Of a DNA stretch of 64,000 bases, positions 32,330-39,406 are shown piece by piece. The DNA is taken from the NCBI RefSeq assembly GCF_904848585.1, contig NZ_CAJHCR010000010.1, forward strand, positions 186,001 to 250,000, read 5' to 3'. The DNA comes from Paraburkholderia kirstenboschensis. Its GTDB lineage: Bacteria; Pseudomonadota; Gammaproteobacteria; Burkholderiales; Burkholderiaceae. How positions within the stretch are numbered: the first letter of the stretch is position 1; every line of letters starts with the position of its first letter. The position numbers were made by a program, and so were the translations under genes. The notes under the pieces were generated by a model, which searched no databases, was not told the origin of the DNA, and worked only from the letters and a program-made list of their open reading frames with translations.

Positions 32330-33360
32330 TTATCCAATCAAAACCCATGGGTTTCCGCTGAGTTATCCCATGGGTTACCCGCGGGTTCTCGAATCCTCGC
32401 GAACGTTCGCGAACCCTCGTACGTCACACAGCGTTTCACTGCGTCACCGCGCGTCACCGCGCGTTGCATCGCGTTGCATCGCGTTGCACTCGTCTGCAAT
32501 CGCCCTGCTAGCACAGTGCTAGCACCCGCCTAGCAAGTGCTTAGCATCTGCTAACGCCTGCCAGTCCCAATTCGGGACACCTGTCCCATCGTGGGACTAG
32601 TCCCGATTTAGGACTACTGAAGCCATAACCGTTACCGAATCGTTACCGCCGCGATATCAGCCTGATATCAAGCCGACATCAAAGGCTTCCCAGAAGGTTT
32701 CCCCAAAGGTTGGCCGAAGGTTATCCTTAAGCCTTCCCCTAACCCTTTACCAAAGCCTACCTTCGGTGCGGTCGAAGGTGACGACCGCAGCGTGCTGCAG
32801 GAAATGCTTGGAGCATTGCTCCGGGCATCTGTCACGCTGCCACCGTGACATCTGTCACGCGTCCGTCCCGCGTCTGTCCCAAGGTTGTCCCGCGGGACAC
32901 GCTCGGATGTCCCTCGGACGTCACGCTCCTGTCCGGCGGACACGTCTTCCCCGTCTCTGTGACATCCGACGCTTTATGCACGCCTGCGCTCTGTCACAGA
33001 ACCAGTTACTGATTCAGTAACGGTTACGAATTCGGTAACCCCCTGTGCAGGTCTGTACTGAGACGCCCGTGTAGACGGTGCCGCATCTATACCCGCGTCT
33101 CGCCTAAAGGGGCAACGTTGCACTTTTGTCGACCTGACTTGCTACCAAGGTCGAAAGGGGGGGCGCGCCAACGGCGCACACCCTTAGACGGGGCTTCCAA
33201 GGCCCACCCACGGGGTTGTTGAAATGACAACTGTTGTTGAATCGACAACGGTTGTCGTTCTGACAACTGGGGTTGCTGTTTCAGCAATTGCCGTTTCAGC
33301 AACCCCAGTTGCTCTCTTGGCAACCCGGTACTCGGCGCGCACCGCGTGTAATCCGATTAC
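32330..33360. repeat. Array of many short inverted repeats in a noncoding stretch of about 1 kb
   Basis: Nearly continuous small palindromes and stem-loops. Examples: AAACCCATGGGTTT (32341-32354), TCGCGAACGTTCGCGA (32397-32412), GTGCTAGCAC (32516-32525), GTCCC/GGGAC (32564-32578), GTCCCA/TGGGAC (32583-32597), TAGTCC/GGACTA (32598-32616), GATATCA/TGATATC (32653-32669), ACCTTCG/CGAAGGT (32759-32779), GGAGCA/TGCTCC (32810-32822), TGTCACG/CGTGACA (32830-32850), TGTCCCGCGGGACA (32886-32899), GTTACTGA/TCAGTAAC (33005-33021), GGTTAC/GTAACC (33022-33040), GTTGTC/GACAAC (33251-33267), GTAATC/GATTAC (33348-33360). No credible gene lies within. Function unknown. Confidence 0.85.
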
Positions 33361-33392
33361 AGATGCGTCGGCGTGGGATCGGATTTGAACGG

Positions 33393-33602
33393 TCACCATG
33401 CTCCCGCCATCCCATTCAGCTCGTACAGAGCGCCTCGAGCGTCTTCAATGCGCGTCGCCTTGTAGGTCACTCGCTCAATGGCGCCGATCGCCCACAGCAG
33501 ATAATCACGCTGCGTGAGTCTATTCCAACGCTCCTTGTCGGGCATCGCAGGGCGCACCTTCATGACGCCGGGCCGCAACTTCGCAGGCTGTATATCGATC
33601 AT
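33393..33602 (-). CDS. Hypothetical phage protein
   Basis: 69 residues from ATG 33602: MIDIQPAKLRPGVMKVRPAM, PDKERWNRLTQRDYLLWAIG. Overlaps the upstream gene by 4 bp. The hydrophobic/basic composition is protein-like; no family recognised. Last gene of the leftward replication-region operon before the hairpin array. Confidence 0.6.
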   Translation of the reverse strand: MIDIQPAKLRPGVMKVRPAMPDKERWNRLTQRDYLLWAIGAIERVTYKATRIEDARGALYELNGMAGAW

Positions 33603-33913
33603 GGGAGCCACCTCTCAAAACGGCCGATGCCGAGTCCCTTGCGAACCACCCACCGTCCACCTACCTTCTCGGCGCCGAGCGCTCTAGCGGCCGCCTGGTC
33701 CTTCTTCGGCACGGTCAGTGGAATCACGTCGGACGCACCGTTCCAAGCCGGCAGCGCGGCTCTGGGCGCCTTCTCTCGGTATTGCTGACCAGCCAGCCAG
33801 TCGCGAATCGCAAGGTTCGAGTCTTCAGCAAACCATTGCTTGCGCCGTTTGTCCCAGCACAGGTCGAATTTCTGTGCCACCTGAATCGGGATTTCGCCTT
33901 TCTTCAGCCACAT
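33599..33913 (-). CDS. DUF5710-like small protein
   Basis: 104 residues from ATG 33913 (MWLKKGEIPIQVAQKFDLCW). The C-terminal segment VIPLTVPKKDQAAARALGAE-KVGGRWVVRKG resembles the DUF5710 motif (LxVPxxEKxxAKxLGAxWDxxxKxWYVP) often fused to DNA primases or helicases. Function unknown. Confidence 0.6.
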   Translation of the reverse strand: MWLKKGEIPIQVAQKFDLCWDKRRKQWFAEDSNLAIRDWLAGQQYREKAPRAALPAWNGASDVIPLTVPKKDQAAARALGAEKVGGRWVVRKGLGIGRFERWLP

Positions 33914-33918
33914 AGCAG

Positions 33919-34236
33919 TTACTCCCCGGTGCGGCACATGGCCGATTGATCCATCGCACGAAGCGCCCGCAGTTCATCTCCGATCGCCGTGGCTTGAGCT
34001 TTCGCAATTGCGTGTGCCGCGAGTTTGCCGGCCAGCAGTTCCCGATATTCCCCCATCAGATCCCGCCCTTCTGCTCTTGCCAATGTCACCGTCGCAGCAG
34101 ATGGCTTACGGCGCCCTTCAAGAAACGCTGCATACACGTTCGCGCCGGATTTCGAGCCGCCCATCACAGACCAGAGAATGTCTCGTCGTGCCTCCAGTTC
34201 CCGGATGCGTTGAGTCAGTTCGCTCGCTTCAGACAT
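33919..34236 (-). CDS. Hypothetical phage protein
   Basis: 105 residues from ATG 34236 (MSEASELTQRIRELEARRDI). Helical with a possible coiled-coil start; later VYAAFLEGRRKPSAATVTLA. Overlaps the 34229 gene by 8 bp. No family recognised. Confidence 0.6.
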   Translation of the reverse strand: MSEASELTQRIRELEARRDILWSVMGGSKSGANVYAAFLEGRRKPSAATVTLARAEGRDLMGEYRELLAGKLAAHAIAKAQATAIGDELRALRAMDQSAMCRTGE

Positions 34237-34798
34237 GCGCGCACTCCCCTTCAAAAGCAGTAGGTATGGCAACCTCTATATAGTCCCCAGAAAATGGCAT
34301 AGGAGAACCCCCGTTTTCTGGTCGCATAGTGGCAGTTTCTGGTGTAGCAAGAGGGGGCCCTACGTCAGAAAATGGCACTGTCATTCGCCTCTCTATGGCA
34401 GTTTCTGACGGTCTGACTTCGAATTGCCGCTGAGCTAAAGTTCTGTACTTCGATGGGTTTATATCGATCCCCTCCCGAATGTCGAGACCTAGCCACGTCA
34501 AGGCATACCAAGAAGCCTTATTCGGCTTCGCCCCCTTGCGCGTTTCGACCATGAACCCATGTTCGATCAATTCCTTCTTGCACTTGGTAACGGTCGTCGT
34601 GCTTGTCCAGCCGCGCGGCTTCAGGGCCTTCTCGCAGAGAACTAGCTTTCCATTGTTCTTGCCGTTGTATTGCATGAGAACGTCTTGAATGAGTGCGCGA
34701 GACGAGAACGACAACTTCAACCAGGCTGGCATATCCATCACCCAGAACGGGATACGGATGAATCGCTCACTGGATTTCTTGTGCTTGCGGTCTTTCAT
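34229..34798 (-). CDS. Putative replication initiator-like DNA-binding protein
   Basis: 189 residues. The N-terminal winged-helix part reads RFIRIPFWVMDMPAWLKLSF, SSRALIQDVLMQYNGKNNGK-LVLCEKALKPRGWTSTTTVT, then KCKKELIEHGFMVETRKGAK. It is like the DNA-binding half of phage replication O/RepA-type proteins. The C-terminal 70 residues are disordered, with TVPF and MPF repeats. No helicase loader motif is visible. It probably acts at the phage origin. Confidence 0.55.
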   Translation of the reverse strand: MKDRKHKKSSERFIRIPFWVMDMPAWLKLSFSSRALIQDVLMQYNGKNNGKLVLCEKALKPRGWTSTTTVTKCKKELIEHGFMVETRKGAKPNKASWYALTWLGLDIREGIDINPSKYRTLAQRQFEVRPSETAIERRMTVPFSDVGPPLATPETATMRPENGGSPMPFSGDYIEVAIPTAFEGECAHV

Positions 34799-34807
34799 GG
34801 AGCCGCC

Positions 34808-35059
34808 TCAGACCGCTTGCTTGTCTGCGGACTCGGCCGAATAGGCAGCTGGCGCGGAAAGCCAAATGTGGACCTCCGCGTTATTCCAGACGGTGCAGCG
34901 GAGGCTCAGCTTTACGGGCTTGGGGGCGCGTCCGCTGAGGCATAGCTTTCGCCACGTCTCACGGCCCACGGGGATGAAGGGCTCAAGATCCGCCCAGCGC
35001 GAGCACCCGTTGAGCGGAAGCGCCTGCGGGCGGGTAACTTCGGTAGTCTTCGGTGCCAT
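34808..35059 (-). CDS. AlpA/Cro-type small DNA-binding protein
   Basis: 83 residues. WADLEPFIPVGRETWRKLCL-SGRAPKPVKLSLRCTVWNNAEVHIWL is the AlpA-type helix-turn-helix (FLPVSRxTWWRWVKxGRFPxPVKLGxRxTVWxxxDV.xW). It is the first gene of the leftward replication operon and a candidate regulator of it. Confidence 0.7.
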   Translation of the reverse strand: MAPKTTEVTRPQALPLNGCSRWADLEPFIPVGRETWRKLCLSGRAPKPVKLSLRCTVWNNAEVHIWLSAPAAYSAESADKQAV

Positions 35060-35181
35060 ACTCTTTTCCTTGGTGAAGGTTGGTATGGCGACTGTATGAA
35101 AACGCGTACTTTTTGAATATTACGTCTAGCTACCAAAGTATTGCGTATAGGCGCTGATAATGTGCTTTTGGCCGCTGGTGG

Positions 35182-35206
35182 TTTGTGTTTGGCCGCCAAA
35201 CACAAA
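35182..35206. promoter_or_regulatory. 25-bp palindrome in the early control region
   Basis: Arms TTTGTGTTTGG (35182-35192) and CCAAACACAAA (35196-35206) match perfectly across the 3-bp centre CCG. It sits 2 bp beyond the stop of the leftward gene at 35209 and 120 bp upstream of the AlpA-like gene. It could be an operator for a dimeric repressor or a terminator lacking a T-run. Confidence 0.5.
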
Positions 35207-35208
35207 TA

Positions 35209-35886
35209 CTAATTTTTCATCTTCGGATGCTTGCCAAATCCAATATTCTCTTTCTTCAACCACCTCGCCACCGTATCCTTTGCACTCTGGGCAGACATGC
35301 CGGCGTTCTTGAATTCGGGCAGGTCGATGATCTTCAGCGAGATTTGATAAGCGGCATGATTTCTACTGTCATAGCTGCCGGCTCGAGCCATCTCGATGGC
35401 CTTCTGCCGTAGCGGATCGTACTTCTCGTCCCGCTTTGCCTGACCTTTCGACCCGTTAGAGCTATTGGTAAGTTTATGCTCTCGCCTTACCTTGTTTAAA
35501 TGAACGGTCGACATTGTCTCTACGGAACCACGCAATATCTCCATATATTCTTCGATTTCCGCTGTAGTTACATTGTTTTGCGTGTTGACATAAGGAAGCA
35601 TTTCGGAAGCCTTTATGAGGTTCTCGAAATGCTGTCCCACGGCCATTTGCAACGGAGCTAACGCTTGCAAACTCATAACTTTAACCCTGGCGGCCGCCTC
35701 CAAAAGCTCCGGATATGTCGGAAACTTCTTCTTCAAATCTGCCTTGGCAGATTCCATCTCAGCGTTCCACTGGGAAACCGTAGACTCGACGGCTTCCACG
35801 TCGGTCGAGATAACCGATTCAAGTATCTCCATCATTTTTCCAAAACTCTCACGCATCGGGTGAGTGGCATCAGCGTCTTTTTTCAT
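35209..35886 (-). CDS. Hypothetical phage protein, possible regulator
   Basis: 225 residues, helical, more AT-rich than its neighbours. N-terminal MRESFGKMMEILESVISTDV; middle KADLKKKFPTYPELLEAAAR; C-terminal AIEMARAGSYDSRNHAAYQI then AQSAKDTVARWLKKENIGFG, a possible helix-turn-helix. The low GC suggests recent transfer. It occupies the place where a repressor might be expected, but no CI-type HTH plus peptidase is seen. Confidence 0.6.
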   Translation of the reverse strand: MKKDADATHPMRESFGKMMEILESVISTDVEAVESTVSQWNAEMESAKADLKKKFPTYPELLEAAARVKVMSLQALAPLQMAVGQHFENLIKASEMLPYVNTQNNVTTAEIEEYMEILRGSVETMSTVHLNKVRREHKLTNSSNGSKGQAKRDEKYDPLRQKAIEMARAGSYDSRNHAAYQISLKIIDLPEFKNAGMSAQSAKDTVARWLKKENIGFGKHPKMKN

Positions 35887-35908
35887 GGTCTACCTCTATT
35901 TTGATTTC

Positions 35909-36304
35909 TCAATATCCTTCCGCAGCGTGCTTCGTCAGATCCAGCGCAGTGTCAGGCGAGACCGCATCAAAACGGGTGACCTGACCTGCATACTGAGACG
36001 GTACGGTGCGTTCGCTAGGTTCGTACATGTCCCTCATGATCACCACCCGATCCAGGTCGTCGATCATCTTCCATAGCTGCTCCGGTGCAATGCCGCGGTC
36101 TGCATCAATCTGGAATCCTATGAGCACGCGTCGATCTCCAGGCGCCACCCCATATGCTCGCGCCTCCAACGTCCGCTTGTTGTGCCATTCATCGACATAT
36201 ACAAACAGACGTCGACTGAAGACCGACTCCTTGAACTCCGCGTCGCGATCCGCCGCATTCGAAGATCCACGCGGTATAACGAACAATGTCTCAGGTGGTA
36301 ACAC
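35909..36304 (-). CDS. Hypothetical phage protein
   Basis: 131 residues, alpha/beta. LFVYVDEWHNKRTLEARAYG and VLIGFQIDADRGIAPEQLWK read like a folded domain. No family recognised. It overlaps nothing and starts 134 bp from the divergent DUF4224 gene. Confidence 0.6.
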   Translation of the reverse strand: MLPPETLFVIPRGSSNAADRDAEFKESVFSRRLFVYVDEWHNKRTLEARAYGVAPGDRRVLIGFQIDADRGIAPEQLWKMIDDLDRVVIMRDMYEPSERTVPSQYAGQVTRFDAVSPDTALDLTKHAAEGY

Positions 36305-36316
36305 TTCGTGCCCTCT

Positions 36317-36350
36317 TTGAGAATATCGACAGCGTATCTTAAAGAATATC
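36317..36350. promoter_or_regulatory. Repeated AGAATATC word between divergent genes
   Basis: AGAATATC at 36320-36327 and 36343-36350, 23 bp apart, each near a GACA/TGTCA sequence. TTGACA occurs on the minus strand just right of the second copy. Candidate operators and promoter for the 35909 gene and/or DUF4224. Confidence 0.35.
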
Positions 36351-36437
36351 TGTCAAGACGTTTCCAAGTTACGATCAGGACGTACTTTGCAATCAGGCGA
36401 GCCACGCCAGAACCCGCTGACTACCCAACAAACGCTT

Positions 36438-36659
36438 ATGCCATCCATGTTCCTGACCGACGACGACCTCACCGAATTGACCAGCAAGCGTCGGAACTCC
36501 CTGCGAATCCATGCGCTGAACAGCATGGGCGTACAGCACAAGATCCGGCCAGACGGTTCGATCGTCGTTCTACGAGCCCACGTCGAACGTCTTTTCGGCG
36601 AGAAGCCATCCAAGCCCGAAGAGCCGACGTGGGAACCCGACTGGAGCAAGCGCAAGTAA
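36438..36659 (+). CDS. DUF4224 domain protein
   Basis: 73 residues from ATG 36438. MFLTDDDLTELTSKRRNSLR, IHALNSMGVQHKIRPDGSIV and VLRAHVERLFGE are the features of DUF4224, a small family usually located beside phage integrases. The function is unknown; it may bind DNA. Confidence 0.75.
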   Translation: MPSMFLTDDDLTELTSKRRNSLRIHALNSMGVQHKIRPDGSIVVLRAHVERLFGEKPSKPEEPTWEPDWSKRK

Positions 36660-36753
36660 CGGCCGGCTCATGCCCTCGCCGATGCTCGCTAACTGAAGGC
36701 CGATCGTCTCGAATCCGCCCCGCGAAACCCTGTACGCTCTAACTTGACCGCGT

Positions 36754-37233
36754 TTATGGACAGCGTATTTCGGCCAGCAATACCCTACGCGTCTGCATAT
36801 CTTCCGGCCGGGCCCAGTGAAAAAAGCAAGTCCCACCACCGATGTACGCCCGCGGATTGCTTCCCTTAATTCGCGCCAGCGCTGCGCGACATTCCTGGCG
36901 AGTCGAGTACTTCCGTGAGAGCGGATAGCCAATACACCGGCCTCGTTCAGTCTTTCGATCCTCGACAACACACCAATACTGGACGTCGAGCGCGCGCAGA
37001 GTGCGGTCCAACCGATCCCAGCGCCGAGTATCTCGGGTGGTCGGTGAATAGCTGACTTCGACACGCTGACCGCTTTCGGGTTGCCTGCCAGAGGGGAAAC
37101 GTTCGGTTTTTGCGTGATGCGCTTCATCGAAGGATGTGAAGGGACCAGCAATGATGTCCTTACCCACCACGAGCAGGTATTTCCCCTCGTGGCGGTCATA
37201 GCCGGCTGGGAACGAATGTTTGCGTTTAGCCAT
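36754..37233 (-). CDS. Hypothetical phage protein
   Basis: 159 residues from ATG 37233 after GGGAGGG. MAKRKHSFPAGYDRHEGKYL, LVVGKDIIAGPFTSFDEAHH, IGYPLSRKYSTRQECRAALA. Alpha/beta, basic. Start overlaps the stop of the upstream gene (TGATG). No family recognised. Confidence 0.6.
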   Translation of the reverse strand: MAKRKHSFPAGYDRHEGKYLLVVGKDIIAGPFTSFDEAHHAKTERFPSGRQPESGQRVEVSYSPTTRDTRRWDRLDRTLRALDVQYWCVVEDRKTERGRCIGYPLSRKYSTRQECRAALARIKGSNPRAYIGGGTCFFHWARPEDMQTRRVLLAEIRCP

Positions 37234-37499
37234 CACAGATCCCTCCCACAGAATTCGCTCTCAAACTGGGCGAGTCGTGCTCGACTCTCCGCTTCCATCC
37301 GGGCGTCAATCGCCTGGATGGCGGCCTGCAAATCGGCCTCCCTTGCAATCGTCCAATTCGGCTCGTCGGGATAAAGACTGTGTCCCTTGATGCACTGTAA
37401 TGCTTGCTCGTATGTCATCGGCGGCCCATAGCAGAGTCCGCAGGGAGCTAACACCCAAAACAGCGACGATCCGTTAGCAGTACGTACAACATCATTCAT
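37233..37499 (-). CDS. Hypothetical phage protein
   Basis: 88 residues from ATG 37499 (MNDVVRTANGSSLFWVLAPC, later MTYEQALQCIKGHSLYPDEP). GGGGGG lies about 6 nt upstream of this ATG. An ATG at 37532 is an alternative. Coupled to the next gene by TGATG. Confidence 0.55.
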   Translation of the reverse strand: MNDVVRTANGSSLFWVLAPCGLCYGPPMTYEQALQCIKGHSLYPDEPNWTIAREADLQAAIQAIDARMEAESRARLAQFESEFCGRDL

Positions 37500-37672
37500 A
37501 TAAACCCCCCAATCCTCAGTGCTCCGTGCCATCGAGCGATCTCATGGCACAGCTAGCTAGATTTAACTATTTTTCTTCTTCAGCTCGATCATCAAATGCG
37601 CGATCAGAAGCCAAAGATGCCATCAGAACGACGGTTTAAGTCGACAGTTTGAAAGCTTCGATCAGTGAAGAG

Positions 37673-37948
37673 ATGGAGGCAGGCGGGGTGGATGAGGTCA
37701 TGGCGTGGACTCCTACTTTCAATAGAAGCCCGCATCCCGTCGCCAAACGGGGTGGGCGGGCACAAGACGAGGTTGGCGAACCGGAAAGTAGGAACCGGCA
37801 TACCCGAAGGTATCCCCATCAAGGCCCACCCATTGAAAGGATGCGCAATGATACGACGGACGTAAAAAAACCGCTCATGGCGGCGGTTGTCCGCCCACTT
37901 TCTACAGGTCGCCAAACCCGGTGTCTGTTGTCTAGGACACGCTTCTAG
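37673..37948 (+). CDS. Doubtful reading frame through the structured RNA (Icd/Ash-like context)
   Basis: 91 residues from ATG 37673 (a TTG at 37649 extends it). MEAGGVDEVMAWTPTFNRSP, HPVAKRGGRAQDEVGEPESR, RYPHQGPPIERMRNDTTDVK. Frames like this, running through a c4-type immunity RNA, are seen in prophages and annotated as Ash or Icd-like. A leftward frame (37604-37819) also exists. Coding may be only a by-product of the RNA structure. Confidence 0.28.
   Translation: MEAGGVDEVMAWTPTFNRSPHPVAKRGGRAQDEVGEPESRNRHTRRYPHQGPPIERMRNDTTDVKKPLMAAVVRPLSTGRQTRCLLSRTRF
37712..37792 (+). ncRNA. Candidate structured immunity RNA (c4 / P4-CI-like)
   Basis: An outer 9-bp stem CCTACTTTC (37712-37720) pairs with GAAAGTAGG (37784-37792). 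Inside is hairpin A, with GCCCGC plus ATCCCG (37728-37739) pairing with CGGGGT (37748-37753) and GCGGGC (37756-37761), and hairpin B GGTT-GGCG-AACC (37771-37782). Loop A TCGCCAA (37740-37746) is exactly complementary to TTGGCGA in hairpin B (37773-37779). The one wobble pair (T37735 with G37752) is allowed only as U-G in + strand RNA. At 81 nt its size is near that of the c4 antisense RNA. Confidence 0.6.
37864..37888 (-). terminator. Intrinsic terminator, leftward
   Basis: On the minus strand AACCGC (37888-37883) pairs with GCGGTT (37874-37869), followed by seven T. It would end transcription coming from the excisionase gene at 38010 before it crosses the structured RNA. Confidence 0.75.
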
Positions 37949-38009
37949 GCTAATTGGCCGTCACGCACTCGTCAAGATCAAATTTGTAAACATTGGGCGT
38001 TGTTGGTGG

Positions 38010-38207
38010 CTATTTCGGAATGCGATCCACCAAGCGAGGTCGAGTCCTCCCGTCGGCGAAGACGGCGTTTTCTTCGACGTAGTAGGCGCGGCCGACCTTA
38101 ACTGGTGGCGGGTATATCTTGCCCTGCTTGATCCAAGCACGGGCCGTGCGGATCGCCGGCGGTGGATAGAACTCGCGCTTCAGCCACTCATCGAGTCGCA
38201 ACTTCAC
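38010..38207 (-). CDS. xis: P22-type excisionase
   Basis: 65 residues from a GTG with GGAGG 7 nt upstream. KLRLDEWLKREFYPPPAIRT, ARAWIKQGKIYPPPVKVGRA-YYVEENAVFAD matches the P22/lambda-type Xis (L.EW......P.....R.W....I.PPPVK.GR.Y...). It would bend DNA at the att site and direct Int to excision. It is far from int (34 kb), at the other end of the prophage. Longer in-frame extension upstream lacks a ribosome binding site. Confidence 0.8.
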   Translation of the reverse strand: MKLRLDEWLKREFYPPPAIRTARAWIKQGKIYPPPVKVGRAYYVEENAVFADGRTRPRLVDRIPK

Positions 38208-38222
38208 GACTTGCCTCCGTCT

Positions 38223-38293
38223 TTGGTGTTCGCTCCGTCCGTTGTAGCATGGATCACCTGAGCCAACCGAAGGGGGATCTATGAGCAATGCTA
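38223..38293 (+). promoter_or_regulatory. Divergent control region between xis-like genes
   Basis: TTGGTG (38223-38228) and TAGCAT (38245-38250) with 16-bp spacing could be a rightward promoter. GTAGCAT (38244-38250) recurs inverted as ATGCTAC (38287-38293), a possible operator overlapping the start of the HTH gene. Confidence 0.35.
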
Positions 38294-38481
38294 CACCTCG
38301 GCTATATCGCATAACCGACGTTATGACGCTGCTGAACGTGTCTCGAGCGACGGTGTATAGGCTGGTCGACGCCGGCAGGCTGACGAAGATCAGCCTCGGA
38401 TACCGCACTAGCAGGATCACTGCGGAAAGCGTTGACGCGTTACTAGCTCCTCATACTGGACAGGCGAGCAATGGCAACTGA
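38281..38481 (+). CDS. Small helix-turn-helix (AlpA/MerR-like) DNA-binding protein
   Basis: 66 residues. LYRITDVMTLLNVSRATVYR-LVDAGRLTKISLGYRTSRI is the excisionase-family/AlpA helix-turn-helix with wing. AAGGGGGA lies before the ATG. Overlaps the next gene by 11 bp. It may regulate the divergent xis genes. Confidence 0.8.
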   Translation: MSNATPRLYRITDVMTLLNVSRATVYRLVDAGRLTKISLGYRTSRITAESVDALLAPHTGQASNGN

Positions 38482-38689
38482 CCAACCGAAACTCATTCCA
38501 CTGGATGCATGGGCGAAACTGGTTTTCGGTGAACATGCGCCGCACCGTAACACCCTGTATAACTGGCGCCAGGGCGGCTGGATCGTGCCAGCGCCCATCA
38601 AGATTGGCAGGCGCTATTTCGTCGAGCCCACTGCTGTGTATGCCGATCAGTACGGCGAGATGGCCCGCAGATTAGGTCAAGATCGATGA
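38471..38689 (+). CDS. Second P22-type excisionase-like protein
   Basis: 72 residues. PKLIPLDAWAKLVFGEHAPH, RNTLYNWRQGGWIVPAPIKI-GRRYFVEPTAVYAD has the same plan as the 38010 protein (W...G.I.P.P.K.GR.Y.VE..AV.AD). It is a paralogue in the opposite orientation. One of the two probably acts as Xis on this prophage; the other may be a remnant of a recombination event or a regulator. Confidence 0.75.
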   Translation: MATDQPKLIPLDAWAKLVFGEHAPHRNTLYNWRQGGWIVPAPIKIGRRYFVEPTAVYADQYGEMARRLGQDR

Positions 38690-38757
38690 CAACAAAACGA
38701 CCAAAGCTCGTACCGTTGAGCGTGTGGGCAGAAGAGCAAACTCCCCAAGGGAACTGA
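38686..38757 (+). pseudogene. Truncated third copy of the excisionase-like gene
   Basis: ATG overlaps the stop of the 38471 gene (ATGA). It reads MTTKRPKLVPLSVWAEEQTP-QGN and stops. The first 15 residues align with MATDQPKLIPLDAWA of the preceding gene, so it looks like a duplicate of its 5' end. It could still make a 23-residue peptide. Confidence 0.6.
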
Positions 38758-38828
38758 ATCGGTTACGCTTGCTGTGCTTGCGATAGACGACCCATCGCTG
38801 CACAATCCGGCAGGCAAAGGGGACCATA

Positions 38829-39107
38829 ATGAAAACGAAAACAGTTTTGGCAGCACTGACCATGCTCGCCGCATGCACCACCATATCCGACGTCACGCCG
38901 GCTGGCGACGGCCGCTACACCGTCACCGCTCAAGTCCGCGGGGGAATGACCGCATGGGGCGAAGTGAAAGCGTCGAGCTTGAAGCGCGCTGACGACTACT
39001 GCCGGCAACAGGGCAAGCAGATGCATCAGGTAGACATGCAGACGCATGGCGTTCGCGGGTGGACGCCGCAGGAAGCGGAATTAGTATTTTCCTGCGTTAA
39101 TTCCTGA
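38829..39107 (+). CDS. Small lipoprotein
   Basis: 92 residues. Lipobox LTMLAACTT (Cys16). The mature part GDGRYTVTAQVRGGMTAWGE, LKRADDYCRQQGKQMHQVDM, EAELVFSCVNS is found as a small conserved lipoprotein in Burkholderiaceae, of unknown function. It could be a prophage cargo gene. Confidence 0.65.
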   Translation: MKTKTVLAALTMLAACTTISDVTPAGDGRYTVTAQVRGGMTAWGEVKASSLKRADDYCRQQGKQMHQVDMQTHGVRGWTPQEAELVFSCVNS

Positions 39108-39151
39108 GGTCAGGCTGCCGCCAAACCGCCTTGCAGCAGAGGCTTTTAATG

Positions 39152-39406
39152 TCAAGGCTTGGTTCCCCCGGGCACGAAAGCGCTAGCGATCGCTGCAGCT
39201 CCCTGACAGGTCTTCATTACTCGGTCAAAGCTGGAGCCATCAGAATATGGGTTTTGCTGCATATCTAGCGCGGCCTTCATGGTCTCGCTTTCGCACCGTT
39301 GTTCTGCTGGCAGTATCACGCCGAACATGGTCCCGGCGTAAAAGAGCGTGGCCATCTGATACACCATATAAGTTGCAGCAACCGCACCGCCAATCGCCTT
39401 CCACAT
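39152..39406 (-). CDS. Small membrane/exported hypothetical protein
   Basis: 84 residues. Hydrophobic N-terminus MWKAIGGAVAATYMVYQMAT then LFYAGTMFGVILPAEQRCES; the C-terminal part contains two Cys residues and DRVMKTCQGAAAIASAFVPG. Signal anchor or signal peptide likely. No family recognised. Confidence 0.5.
   Translation of the reverse strand: MWKAIGGAVAATYMVYQMATLFYAGTMFGVILPAEQRCESETMKAALDMQQNPYSDGSSFDRVMKTCQGAAAIASAFVPGGTKP

Noticed and set aside
33087..33399. Two leftward frames within the hairpin array (Gln-rich and Thr/Val-rich)
   Set aside because: Their repetitive residues follow directly from the DNA inverted repeats (GTTGTTG, CAACAAC). No start signals or domain; the region is better read as noncoding.
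37604..37819. Leftward 71-codon frame opposite the structured RNA
   Set aside because: Plausible composition, but it overlaps the RNA stems completely and no strong ribosome binding site is seen; listed only as an alternative.
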